Of a stretch of DNA of 64,000 bases, positions 1-9,300 are shown piece by piece. The position numbers and the translations under genes are program-made. Within the stretch, counting starts at the first letter, position 1. Every line of letters starts with the position of its first letter. Under the pieces are notes generated by a model. It searched no databases. It saw nothing but the letters and a program-made list of their open reading frames with translations, and had not been told where the DNA came from. The stretch lies in the NCBI GenBank assembly GCA_001803235.1, contig MHBL01000100.1, positions 1 to 64,000 of the forward strand, in the 5' to 3' direction. Source of the DNA: Lentisphaerae bacterium RIFOXYA12_64_32. GTDB lineage: Bacteria > Verrucomicrobiota > Lentisphaeria > Oligosphaerales > YB12-FULL-65-16.

Positions 1-114
1 GCCCGGAAAAGACGAAGAGAGAGAAACGCAAAGGTGTCAAACGGAGACCAGGACTTGACAATCTGGTGTGAAACACCGGCCAAAGGCGTCTTCCTCAACG
101 TGTCTGGGGCTGGC

Positions 115-346
115 GTTCCGTCCACCATCAACCATCCACGATCCACCATCCACCGGCCGCGAAAAGGTACCGGAGTCGTAGATCGTGGATTGTCGATGGT
201 GGATAGTCGCAGCGCTGCCGGCGTCGGTCCGTTGGGAAAGACGTGCCAGGACGAGTTTCCGTGCCAAACCACGTCAATGGGGTCCAGGATCCACCATCCA
301 CCATCAACCATCAACCATCAACCATCAACCATTCACCATCCACGGT
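115..346. repeat. Degenerate heptanucleotide repeat tract
   Basis: Tandem seven-base units of the type CCATCAA and CCATCCA run at about 117-160 and 286-346. A stretch in the opposite sense (GGTGGAT type) at about 177-208 lies between them, so the tract can fold back on itself. The longest uniform part, at about 300-330, has four nearly identical heptamers. The tract lies just past the 3' end of the minus-strand sulfatase gene. No coding role is apparent: the open frames through it are low-complexity Thr/Ile/His/Pro repeats. Replication slippage is the likely origin (inference). Confidence 0.85.
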
Positions 347-385
347 CTGGACGGACGTTGCCAGACCTTTTCGCGGCGGGTCCAG

Positions 386-1801
386 CTATCCGTCGGCGTG
401 CTTGTGCTGGCACACGGCCGGGTATGGCCGGCCGGGGATGAGTCGCGTGCCGTCGCTGAAGCCTTCGGGCCGGTTTTGCAGTTCTTCGATGAGCTGACTG
501 CGCCAGTGGGCGACTCGCGGTGCTTCCTCTGGAACCTGGGCGAGGTCGCGGCATTCCGTGGGGTCATCGGTCAGGCGGAAGAACTGCTCGCGACCGTCGG
601 CGGCGAACCAGATGTACTTCTCCTTGCCGTCGGTCAGCGTGTGGTGCAGCGGTGCGTGCTCGATGTGGATGTACGGGCGCCACTTCGGCTTCTCGCCGCG
701 CGCCAGGGACAGCAGGCTCCGGCCCTCTACGGTGTCCGGGATGGCGACGCCGGCCAACTCCAGAAGCGTGGGCATGATGTCTTCCAGGCCGACAGCTTCA
801 CTCACGACCGTTCCGGGATGGATGCCGAAACGCGGCGGTGCACGCAGCAGCAGGGGGATGCGCGCCGACGCTTCGTACGGCACGGTCTTGCGCCACAGGT
901 GGTGGTCGCCGAGCATTTCGCCGTGATCGCTCGTCAGCGCGACGACCGTGTTGTTCGCCGTCATTCGGTCCACGCCGCCGACCGGATTGACGATGCGGCG
1001 GATCTGATCGTCTACATGGTTCAGCAGTCCGTAGTACCCGGCCCGGGCGCAGAGCAGGGCCTCGCCCGACAGCGCCACCGCGCTGGCGGACACATCCATG
1101 CCTTTGCCACTGTTCGGCGGCGGTATAGCCCAGTCTCCGATCACGGGGGCGGGCACGCCGGTGCGGATGTAGCGCTCCAGGTAGAAGGCGGGCGGGACGA
1201 GGGGCGGATGCGCGGCCAGGAACGACACGACCAGGAAGAACGGCCGGGACGCGTCGCGGTCGCGCAGGAACCGGAGCGCTTCGTGGACGGTCCAGTTCGT
1301 GGGGTGCAGGTCTTCCTCCAAGTGCCATGGCCGCGCCGTCCAGTCGTTGTGCATGACGCCGGTGCCGTAGACGCCCTCCCAGTCGTCCGGGCGGCGTTGC
1401 TGGAAGAACGCCATGTACTCGTTCGGGTGACGGTAATCCATCTTCACCACGTGTTCGAACCCGAGCCGGCTGTCCGGCGGGTGCTGGTGCATGCTGCGGC
1501 CGCCCCAGCAGGTCTCGTAGCCGGCATCCGCGAGGACGGCAGGCAGAGTGTGCGTGATCGTCCACGGCACGCTTTCCTGATACCCCACCATCCCATGTGT
1601 GGCCGGGAACTGCCCCGAGAGAAGGGAGCGGCGCGCCGCAATACAGGTCGGACAGCTCGAGTAGGCGCGGGTGAATCGGACGCCGGCGCCGGCGATGGCG
1701 TCCATGTTCGGCGTCATCAGCACGGGATGACTTTCGATGCCGAGGCAGTCACCGCGGTGCTGCTCGGTAACGAACAGAACGATGTTCGGTCGTTGTGTCA
1801 T
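386..1801 (-). CDS. Sulfatase of the alkaline phosphatase superfamily
   Basis: This is a predicted formylglycine-dependent sulfatase of 471 residues that would remove sulfate esters, probably from sulfated glycans. The start RPNIVLFVTEQHRGD is the usual metal-binding opening of the family. The core motif is CIAAR (Cys53-x-Ala-x-Arg57), where the Cys is oxidised to formylglycine. Later landmarks are TSDHGEMLGDHHLW and a C-terminal subdomain with FRLTDDPTECRDLA. The frame is open 26 codons further upstream, but those residues are Arg/Gly-rich and unlike the family, so the ATG at 1801 is chosen. No signal peptide is evident, so a cytoplasmic enzyme or unrecognised export is possible. The MFS transporter gene lies upstream on the same strand. 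The substrate cannot be told from sequence. Confidence 0.93.
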   Translation of the reverse strand: MTQRPNIVLFVTEQHRGDCLGIESHPVLMTPNMDAIAGAGVRFTRAYSSCPTCIAARRSLLSGQFPATHGMVGYQESVPWTITHTLPAVLADAGYETCWGGRSMHQHPPDSRLGFEHVVKMDYRHPNEYMAFFQQRRPDDWEGVYGTGVMHNDWTARPWHLEEDLHPTNWTVHEALRFLRDRDASRPFFLVVSFLAAHPPLVPPAFYLERYIRTGVPAPVIGDWAIPPPNSGKGMDVSASAVALSGEALLCARAGYYGLLNHVDDQIRRIVNPVGGVDRMTANNTVVALTSDHGEMLGDHHLWRKTVPYEASARIPLLLRAPPRFGIHPGTVVSEAVGLEDIMPTLLELAGVAIPDTVEGRSLLSLARGEKPKWRPYIHIEHAPLHHTLTDGKEKYIWFAADGREQFFRLTDDPTECRDLAQVPEEAPRVAHWRSQLIEELQNRPEGFSDGTRLIPGRPYPAVCQHKHADG

Positions 1802-1900
1802 CTTGCCTCGCTGTCCTCGCCGCATGGGGCAATGAGTGTCGCCTCTTGACAATATGCGCCCAGCCCCGCTGCACGGCAAGGCGCGTGCGGGCCCACGACG

Positions 1901-1941
1901 TATTGCGTCAGCGGCTCCCGGGCGGCAGACCGCCCGATCAT
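1901..1941. repeat. Short palindromic repeat, GCGTCAGCG family, copy 1
   Basis: A GCGTCAGCG edge is followed by a GC hairpin (CCCGGGCGG, CAGA loop region, CCGCCCG). It matches the reverse complement of the copy at 13297-13337 almost base for base. Related copies are at 32241-32280 and 56001-56048. The repeat lies between the sulfatase start and the MFS stop. Confidence 0.75.
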
Positions 1942-1942
1942 A

Positions 1943-3157
1943 TCAAGTGGACAGAGGCGTGTCTGCCGGTCTGCGGGTGCAAAAGCGGTCGCACTCGATC
2001 AGAAGCGCCAGGATCAGATAGCACGCCGGGACCAGGTAGAACGCCTGCCGCAGTCCACCGCCCTGGTTGCCGATGTATCCCATGAGCCACGTGAAGACGC
2101 CGCAGCCGGGGACGCCGGCGCAGGACAGGAGGATGAACAGCATGGTCGTGTCCGTGTTTGGCAGTCGGTCGACGGAGTAGCTCTGGACGCTGGGCCAGAA
2201 CGGCGCGGTGGCGATCCCGGCGAGGAAAAGCAGTCCGAAGAAAAGCCACAGGTTGCGGAGAACGGGAAAGCACAGGGTGATCGCTGTCCCTGCCAGTGCC
2301 GAGAGCACGATGAGCGCACGCAGTTGGTGCTGCTTGATGAAGTACCCCCAACCGGTCCGGCCGAGGACCATGCCTAAGGCGAAGAAGGCCGTCCCGACGC
2401 CGCCCGCCCAGGCGGAGGAGCTGAAGTTCAACTGGATGTAGCTTGCGCACCAGAAGGTCAGGCAGAACTCCCCGCCGCCGGCCACGAACATGGCCACAAA
2501 GAACAGCCAGAAGCGCGGAATGCGGAGAATCACGATGGCGTGGCCCCAGACGGTTTTCCAGTGAAGGGGGGCCGGGTGCTCGGGGAACTTGCGCGCGCTG
2601 CGGGACGGCAGGAGCAGCATGGCCGCGGGGATCAACGCGCACGCCGCCACTGCGCCGGTGACCAGCCGCCAGGAGATGCCGAGCGAAAGCAACGCGCCGG
2701 AGACGAGGACCGTTGCCAGTACCCCGATCGACCAGAATGCATGCGCGAAGTTGATGTAGCGGCCGGGTTCAGCGGGGTGCAAGTCCTGCACGAACGGCGT
2801 CGCGAGTCCTTCGATCACGCCCTCGCCCATTCCGGCAATGACCAAAGCCAGGAACAGGATGCCGTATCCAGGGGCAATGGCGCAGAGTCCCACTCCGGTT
2901 CCCATCAGGACAACCGAGACGCCGAAGGTTCGGCGTTTGCCCCAGCGTCCGGCCGCAAAGCCGCAGAGCAGCATGGAGCCCACCATCGGGACCGTGCGGC
3001 CGAGATGCAGCGCGCCGCCGGCGGTCATGCCGCCGCTCTCGAGCGAGAACCCCAGATCGCGCGCCAGCAGAACCAGCGCGACCGGGATCACGACAGAACC
3101 TGCGGCATAGGCAAAGAAGCTGAGGAACGCCGCGTAGTCAAAGAGGCCAAAACTCAT
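1943..3157 (-). CDS. Major facilitator superfamily transporter
   Basis: This is a polytopic inner-membrane carrier of about 404 residues, the normal MFS size. About twelve hydrophobic helices can be seen in two halves joined by a basic linker around PSRSARKFPEHPAPLHWK. The loop after helix 2, AAGRWGKRRTFGVS, resembles the family's G-x-x-x-D-R-x-G-R-R signature without its Asp. The start is placed at the ATG of MSFGLFDYAAFLSFF, because the 15 residues upstream are not membrane-like. The substrate is unknown. The gene lies upstream of the sulfatase on the same strand, so uptake of a desulfated sugar or related nutrient is a reasonable guess only. Confidence 0.9.
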   Translation of the reverse strand: MSFGLFDYAAFLSFFAYAAGSVVIPVALVLLARDLGFSLESGGMTAGGALHLGRTVPMVGSMLLCGFAAGRWGKRRTFGVSVVLMGTGVGLCAIAPGYGILFLALVIAGMGEGVIEGLATPFVQDLHPAEPGRYINFAHAFWSIGVLATVLVSGALLSLGISWRLVTGAVAACALIPAAMLLLPSRSARKFPEHPAPLHWKTVWGHAIVILRIPRFWLFFVAMFVAGGGEFCLTFWCASYIQLNFSSSAWAGGVGTAFFALGMVLGRTGWGYFIKQHQLRALIVLSALAGTAITLCFPVLRNLWLFFGLLFLAGIATAPFWPSVQSYSVDRLPNTDTTMLFILLSCAGVPGCGVFTWLMGYIGNQGGGLRQAFYLVPACYLILALLIECDRFCTRRPADTPLST

Positions 3158-3237
3158 TGTGCGAGATGATTCCATGCGTTGCACATTACCATGTGTCCGC
3201 ACAGACGCAACGAACTGCGCGGGAGGAACGGATTGGC

Positions 3238-3423
3238 GACCCCACCGGCCTTGTGCCGGTGGTGAAGCGGGTTCAACGGCTAACCGCTCCGCCTACCCCC
3301 CCTTCTTCGGGCGGAGCGCGTGGCCACGCGCTCCGCCCGAAGAAGGGGGAAATGGGGGGGGGAACCCGGGGGTCCACCCAGCCAACGAACCTCCTTCACC
3401 ACCGGCACAAGGCCGGTGGGGTC
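3238..3423. mobile_element. Palindromic MITE-like element G, copy 1 (30-bp perfect TIRs plus core hairpin)
   Basis: The outer arms at 3238-3267 and 3394-3423 are perfect 30-base inverted repeats beginning GACCCCACCGGCC. Each arm also contains its own small palindrome (ACCGGC..GCCGGT). Inside, 3298-3349 is a perfect 52-base palindrome centred on TGGCCA, a stem of 26 pairs with no loop. A second copy with the same arms but a different core palindrome is at 52255-52436. No ORF is present, so any mobility would need an enzyme supplied from elsewhere. Confidence 0.9.
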
Positions 3424-3472
3424 GGCACGCACACGGCAAGCAGACTGCGGAAAGACTCTTGGCGGTCGAGTA

Positions 3473-4852
3473 CTAGCTGCTGCGGGTGGACTTGCGCGCC
3501 GCGGGCTTACGTGTCGGCGCCCGTTTCCTTCCGCTCAGGTCGGCCAGGGCCTTGCGGACCGCGTCGAGCAGCAGGTCGGCGGTGCCCACGGAGTAGGGCG
3601 ACGAGAGCGGCATGGTTTCGTAGCCGCCACGGCCGAAGTTCCAGCGGTTCGGGATGTACCCGGCATTCTGGTTCAGGGTCGCGATCAGGGCCGGGCGCCC
3701 TTTGCAGAGTTCCTTGCGAATGGCGAGGCCGATCTCGACGAACGGCTCGCCGGGCAGGTTGACGATGACCGCATCGCCGATGCCAAGTGCGCGCACCTCG
3801 AACGTCTTGTGCGTGCGGTCAGCGGCGACCTTGAGCAGGCGGTCGGCGAAGTATTTTAGCGCTGCGGGCGAGCGCGTTGCCAGGTCTTCCGACGTTAGGG
3901 TGTAGTTCTCGTCGAACGTGTACTTGGCGGCGTGTTCGCGCGCCTCGGCCAACTCGTTGTCGTTGATCTCGCGCGGTCCGGTCGTGAATGCCGTCGCCGC
4001 GACGGCCAGATCGGTTGATGCGCTCTCTGTCAGTTTGGGCAGTACCGGGAGTATGGACTCGGCGTAGCCTTCGCCGATCCGGCGCGCGATGTCGTACCCG
4101 GACTGCTCGGCCGGTCCGTGCGGGTTGAAGTGATTGATGTTGCCGGACGCGCCGGTCAGCGGCATGACCAGCAGCCCGGGCACAGCGGCCTCGAGTTTGC
4201 GGCGCAGGAATCCAGGCCAGTCGCAGGAGACTTCGCAGCCGCTGATGGTGTCGGTGTGGTTCGAGATGCTGGTGAGCAGAACCTGGAGTTTCCCGCCCAC
4301 CGCCAAGCCGAGAAGGCCGATCTCCGGATCGATCACACCTTCCGGTCGCACAATGCCCGGATCGCAGCGCGGCGGGTTGGTGATCACCGCGCCGGTGTTC
4401 ATCCAGTAGCGGCGGTTGAAGGCGAACCGGTCGTCGCTCGCCTGGCCGTAGACGATTTTCTCACACGGCTGCAGTGCGGCCACCGCGTCGTGCACGCACG
4501 CCACGGCCTGTGCCACGACCGCGCGGTTGTACTCGGGGTTCGACCACCCGGGGTGCGGCCGGATCTCCGGCGCCGTGTGCGTGTGGGTTCCGGTCAGCAG
4601 GATGTGTTCCCTCTTCAGCCCTGCGAGGTCCGCACACCCGGAGCGCACCCCATCCAGGACCTCGCCGTAGACCCCGATCAGATCGAAATGGACGAGGACG
4701 GTTAGGGTCTTGTCCTGTTTCAGCGCCAGGGCCTGGACGTACAGGTCGTCTTTTACGCCGGTCCACATGCGGATGTTGAAGTACCCGGCCAACGAGACCG
4801 GCACAGTCGGCGTGATCGTGCGCCGGGCGTGGCCGAAGAGCAAGGGTTTCAT
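3473..4852 (-). CDS. Neutral/alkaline non-lysosomal ceramidase-like protein
   Basis: The 459-residue protein resembles the catalytic domain of neutral ceramidases, which cleave the amide bond of N-acyl-sphingosine, or related amidohydrolases widespread in PVC bacteria. The start FGHARRTITPTVPVSLAGY and the motif LLTGTHTHTAPE, with zinc-binding His residues, are typical. SISNHTDTISG and PLTGASGNINH follow in order. It is shorter than true ceramidases and lacks the C-terminal immunoglobulin-like domain, so the substrate may be different. No signal peptide is visible. The start is supported by a GGGAGGG ribosome-binding site just upstream. The C-terminus is a basic Arg/Lys/Ser-rich tail. Confidence 0.85.
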   Translation of the reverse strand: MKPLLFGHARRTITPTVPVSLAGYFNIRMWTGVKDDLYVQALALKQDKTLTVLVHFDLIGVYGEVLDGVRSGCADLAGLKREHILLTGTHTHTAPEIRPHPGWSNPEYNRAVVAQAVACVHDAVAALQPCEKIVYGQASDDRFAFNRRYWMNTGAVITNPPRCDPGIVRPEGVIDPEIGLLGLAVGGKLQVLLTSISNHTDTISGCEVSCDWPGFLRRKLEAAVPGLLVMPLTGASGNINHFNPHGPAEQSGYDIARRIGEGYAESILPVLPKLTESASTDLAVAATAFTTGPREINDNELAEAREHAAKYTFDENYTLTSEDLATRSPAALKYFADRLLKVAADRTHKTFEVRALGIGDAVIVNLPGEPFVEIGLAIRKELCKGRPALIATLNQNAGYIPNRWNFGRGGYETMPLSSPYSVGTADLLLDAVRKALADLSGRKRAPTRKPAARKSTRSS

Positions 4853-5271
4853 GGGGTTCCCTCCCTGACTCGAGCGAGACGTGGAATACCGTGGAAATCC
4901 GTGTGTGGCGGCAAATATAGGGTGCGCCGTTCAGCGTGCCAAAGCGATCCGACGGCATTGATATTGCGTCAGAAGGTGTAGAGAAGTCGATCCAGGGGTT
5001 CCGTCGAGTGTCCTGGGAGGCAGGCTCTCGCAACCCGCCGCCCCTGGTTACGGAGAACCGGGGTTCCATAGTGTGCCGGTTCTCTCACAGGTTCTGAGGC
5101 ATTGCGACGATGCGAGTTCTCAGCTGGATTCGGTCTGCCCGCAGTGTACCTTACTTCCCTTCCGGAGCCCTCCGAGTTTTGTCGCGATGGTTCTGCGGTC
5201 GCGACCGTTCGTTTCTACTCGCAGTGGTCTCTCGCAGGTCCTGATTTCCGCTCCGTAACACAGTATTCGGT
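4853..5271. other. Intergenic region without a recognised gene
   Basis: This gap separates the divergent ceramidase-like and PHP genes and must hold both promoters. No ORF with family resemblance and no strong inverted repeat was seen. Short GGTTCTC-type words recur around 5057-5115 but form no clear structure. Confidence 0.5.
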
Positions 5272-6102
5272 ATGACATCAGATACGCGTCCTAAAATCTT
5301 GGCGAATCTCCACACCCACACACGCCGGTGCAAGCATGCGCAGGGCGCTGCGGCGGACTACTGCCAAGCGGCGCTCGCGGCCGGGGTGGGCGTGCTCGGG
5401 TTCAGCGACCACGCCGCGCTGCCGGACAATCGCTGGCTCGACGTGCGCATGCACTCCAGCGAACTGGCCGACTACTGTCGCGAGATCGACACGGCGCGCG
5501 AGGCGTTCCCGGCCCTGACCGTCCTGAAAGGCATGGAGTGCGACGTTGATCCTGCCTATGAGCCGTACTACCGTGACGAGCTCCTGGGGCGGCTGGGGTT
5601 CGACTACCTCATCGGCGCCGTCCATTGGTTCCCGTACCAGGGGCAGTGGGTTGGCGCTCACAGCGGCATACGCGACGTTGAGAGGCTGCGCGCCTACACC
5701 GCGTGGGTGATCGAGGGCATGCAGTGCGACCTGTTCGCGTTCATCGCACACCCGGACGTCTTCGGCTGCAGCTACCTGCCCTGGGACCGCGACGCGGAAG
5801 CGTGCAGCCGCGACATGCTGCAGGCCGCGGCGGATCTGCACATGCCGATCGAGATCAATGGTTATGGCCTGCGCAAGCCGGTGATCGAGACCCCGGACGG
5901 ACGACGTCGTTCCTACCCGTTGCACAAGTTCTGGGAGTTGGCGCAGGAGTACGATATCGAAGTTGTCATCACGTCCGACGCGCACGAGCCGTGGAACGTG
6001 ATCGGCAATATCGATGAGGCGACCGCCATGGCCGAGTCCTGCAACCTGCGCGTTGCCGACCTGAGCCGGCTGTGGACGAAGGCGGCACGCGGTTGCGGTT
6101 GA
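5272..6102 (+). CDS. PHP-domain phosphoesterase, histidinol-phosphatase (HisJ) type
   Basis: This 276-residue protein has the polymerase-and-histidinol-phosphatase fold. Metal ligands can be read in order: the first HTH motif (His14-Thr-His16), FSDHAALP, the Glu in KGMECDVD, GAVHWF, IAHPDVF and, near the C-terminus, TSDAHEPWNV. These fit the trinuclear metal site of HisJ-type enzymes, which dephosphorylate L-histidinol phosphate. No his genes are nearby, so another phosphate ester is possible. The frame fits the family from the ATG at 5272, although the ribosome-binding site is weak. An element of repeat family E begins just after the stop codon. Confidence 0.88.
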   Translation: MTSDTRPKILANLHTHTRRCKHAQGAAADYCQAALAAGVGVLGFSDHAALPDNRWLDVRMHSSELADYCREIDTAREAFPALTVLKGMECDVDPAYEPYYRDELLGRLGFDYLIGAVHWFPYQGQWVGAHSGIRDVERLRAYTAWVIEGMQCDLFAFIAHPDVFGCSYLPWDRDAEACSRDMLQAAADLHMPIEINGYGLRKPVIETPDGRRRSYPLHKFWELAQEYDIEVVITSDAHEPWNVIGNIDEATAMAESCNLRVADLSRLWTKAARGCG

Positions 6103-6109
6103 GCGCTGT

Positions 6110-6226
6110 GGCGCGGGACCTCCGGGACCGCAGCAAGGTGCTCGGGGCCGTCCCGGCCCGAGACCCTCGGCCGGAGACCGGCCGAGCGCACTCTGCTTCG
6201 GCCCGGGACGGTCCGAGCCACTGGAC
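6110..6226 (+). repeat. Dispersed repeat E, copy 1
   Basis: This GC-rich sequence, opening GCGCGGGACCTCCGGGACCG, is clearly similar to the reverse complement of 59111-59236. An inner arm pair (TCGGCCGGAGACCGGCCGA) gives it hairpin potential. It directly follows the PHP gene, and the other copy directly follows the zinc-ribbon membrane protein gene, so both lie at gene 3' ends. Confidence 0.75.
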
Positions 6227-6344
6227 CCCCGATCGCCTGCCAACCGGGCCACGTGCCTGCTTTTTTGGCCACACTGCAATCTGGACTGTGCCTCTCGCCA
6301 TGCTATCGTAGCGGTGGGCCAAATCCACAAAGGAGAAGAACCAG

Positions 6345-9300
6345 ATGCGTCACCTCATCGTGTGCTGTCTGCTGGTCGGGGTTGCCGGGTTGTCGGGTGC
6401 GCAGGAGGAGAAGGTCGGGAAGCGTCCGTACGAGATGGACTGGGCGAACCGCACCACGGACGACCACCCGCCATTGGTCGACTTCGAGGACCTGACCGGC
6501 TGGACGGTCGAGGTCAAGGACTCCGTGGCCGCGTTCGAGCGCACGCGCGAGCAGCAGATCTGGGGCGATTACGTCGGCAAGCTGACCTACCGCGCGGAGA
6601 AGAAGGGCGCGTCTCCGGACGTGCGCATTCTGCCGCCGAACCCGATCGTCATCACGCAGCCGTTCGATGCCGTGAGTTGCTGGGTGTACGGCAACGTCTG
6701 GTCGTACGCGCGTGATACCAGCACGCCATCGGTCGGTGTCTCCGCGCTGTTCGAGGACGGCGCCGGGAAGGAGTTCGACATCCACCTGGCCACGGTCACT
6801 TGGAAGGAGTGGTTCCTGTGCCACCGGCGCCTGACACCCGAGCAGATCCAGGCGGTGGCGGGGGGGGGCAAGTTCAAGGGTTTCCGGATCACGAACGGTG
6901 GGAACGTCGAGGATCGGTCGCTGTATTTTGACAACCTGGCCGTGTTCACCGAAAAGTTCCCCGCGCTGACGTTCAAGCCGCGCCCGGAACGCGGCATTCC
7001 GATGTTCCCCGGGCAGGGCGTGGGCACGAACACCGGCCCCGGCAAGTTGCCGTTCCCGACCCGGCTCGAGACGATTCTGCCCGACAATTTGACGAAGGAT
7101 TTCAAGACCAGCGTGCGGCAGGACGGCGATGCGTTCGTGTTCGCCTATGACGGGACGGACGGCAAGCTCGCGTACCGGCTCGAGCCCAAGACGGGCCGCT
7201 TCTCGGACATCTCGGTTCGCTGGGACGGTCGGGGCGGCGAGATTCGACCCTGCGTCGACGGCGGCGTGTTCCTGGTCGGGCCGAAAGAGGCCGTGGTTCC
7301 GGAGAAGGCGGAACACCTCGGGACGCAGTTGCAGGGTGACACGGTCGTGTCGCGCTGGCGGTTCACCGCCGGCGATGCGGCGGCCGAGGTCACGCACACG
7401 TACCGGCTCTGGAACAAGTCGCTGGTGATTGACACGGTGGCGCCGGGCGGGCAGGTGGCGGAGGTGCGGTACGGGCGCGCCCAGGGGCTGGAGAATCCGC
7501 GCCTGGTCACGATGCCGTACTACACCTACGGCGGCTACGGCTCGGGCGTACGTCCGGCGGTCGTTGTGTCCGGCGCGCCCGAGACGCCGCTGCTCTTGGC
7601 CGGGCACACGGACTGGACGCTGTCCAACGCCAGCATGCCGTGGGCGGAGAACGAGGTCAAGGACGGCGCGGTCGCTTACAACGGCGGCGTGCGCTACACC
7701 GCGAAGACCGACGGCAAGTGCAACGACTGCTTCGAGCGCTTCTTCCTGGTCGTGTCGCCGCGTCTCGAGGAAGTTCTGCCCACGATCCCGAACCCGATGT
7801 CGCCGTGGAAGCACGTGGCCGGCACGCACGTCTGGATCGCGCACGGCGCCGGCAATCGCGACAGCGATATTGCCCACTGGACTAGGATGCATCGTTACGG
7901 CATGACCGAGATCCTGATCACCGACCACGAGACCGGCTGGCGCGACGGCGGCGAGAGTTTCACGTTCCGCACGCGGCCGGCGCCGGGCAAGGGCGGCGAC
8001 GAAGGGCAGTACAACTACGCTCGGGTCATGCAGGACAAGCTCGGGTTCGTCTACGGGCCATACAACAACTTCACCGACTTCGCGCCGGTCAACGAGTACT
8101 GGAGCCCCGACCTGATCAGCCGCACGTCGGACAACCAACTCCAGACGGCGTGGATGCGTTGCTACGCACCGAAGCCGGCGCGTGCCATCGAGTACGCCTC
8201 GGAATTGCCGTACATCATCCAGAAGAAGTTCCGGTTCTCGACCGCCTACTGCGACGTGCACACGTCGGTCACGCCATGGAGTCGCGTCGACTACGACGCG
8301 CGCGTACCCGGGGCCGGGACGTTCATCGCGGTGTTCTACGCCTATGGCGAGATCATGCTGCACCAGAAGAACGCCTGGAATGGCCCGGTCTACTCGGAGG
8401 GCCCGAACCACTTCCCGTATTGCGGGCTGACGGACGGAAACTATGCGCAGGACCAGAGCTACCGCGTTCCCAAGAACCCGTGGGTCGTCGATTTCGACCT
8501 GCGCAAGATGCACGACCTGTGCTGCAACTTCGGCATGGGCAGTGTCGAGATGTTCTACGGTCAGGACTTCAGTCTCGGCAAGACGTCCGAGGAAGTCGAC
8601 GCGTCGATCGACCGTTTCCTTTCCGCGACCGTGGCGTTCGGGCACCCCGGCTTCTTCGCGGGCGACGGCGGGCAGGGCCGGCGCTTGCGCGGTTACTACA
8701 TGCTGCAGCAGTTGCACAGCCGCTACACGCTGGGTAGCGCGCAGGAGATCCTGTACGCCACGGCCGACGGCAAGCTCGTCGACAGCACCGCTGCCATGGC
8801 CACGGGCGCCTACCAGCGCTCGCAGGTCGCGACCAAGTACAGCAACGGTTGCATGACGGTGGTCAACGGCAGTCCGACAGAACGGATGCAGGTGACAGCG
8901 TTCGGACGCCAGCTCGATCTGCCGCCGAACGGCTACGTGGGCTGGACCGAGGATGGCACGATCGACGTGTTCAGCGGCGACGCTGACGGCAAGCGTCGTG
9001 ACTGCGCCGTGACGCCAGCGTACCTCTATGTCGACGGCCGCGGCCGGTTCGCGCGCTTCCCCAAGGCCGCGTCCAACGGAGTTGGCATCTGCCGGTTCCT
9101 GCCGGAAAACAAATTCGAGATCATCCCGTTCGAGAACAGCGACTGCGGGTTCGCCATCGGCGCAGTCAGCGCCGTGGCACTGGACGAGGAGAACAAGGAA
9201 CTCGGGCCGGCCGAGTTGCGGACATCGCGCGGCCTGACCTACGTCGTGCCGGTCAAGGGCGCGTTCAGCTACCTGCTGGTGGGCGGGACGCCGGCTGCGG

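Noticed and set aside
185-1849. 554-codon plus-strand frame opposite the first sulfatase
   Set aside because: It starts in the heptamer tract and lacks any family motif; the sulfatase on the minus strand has all active-site motifs.
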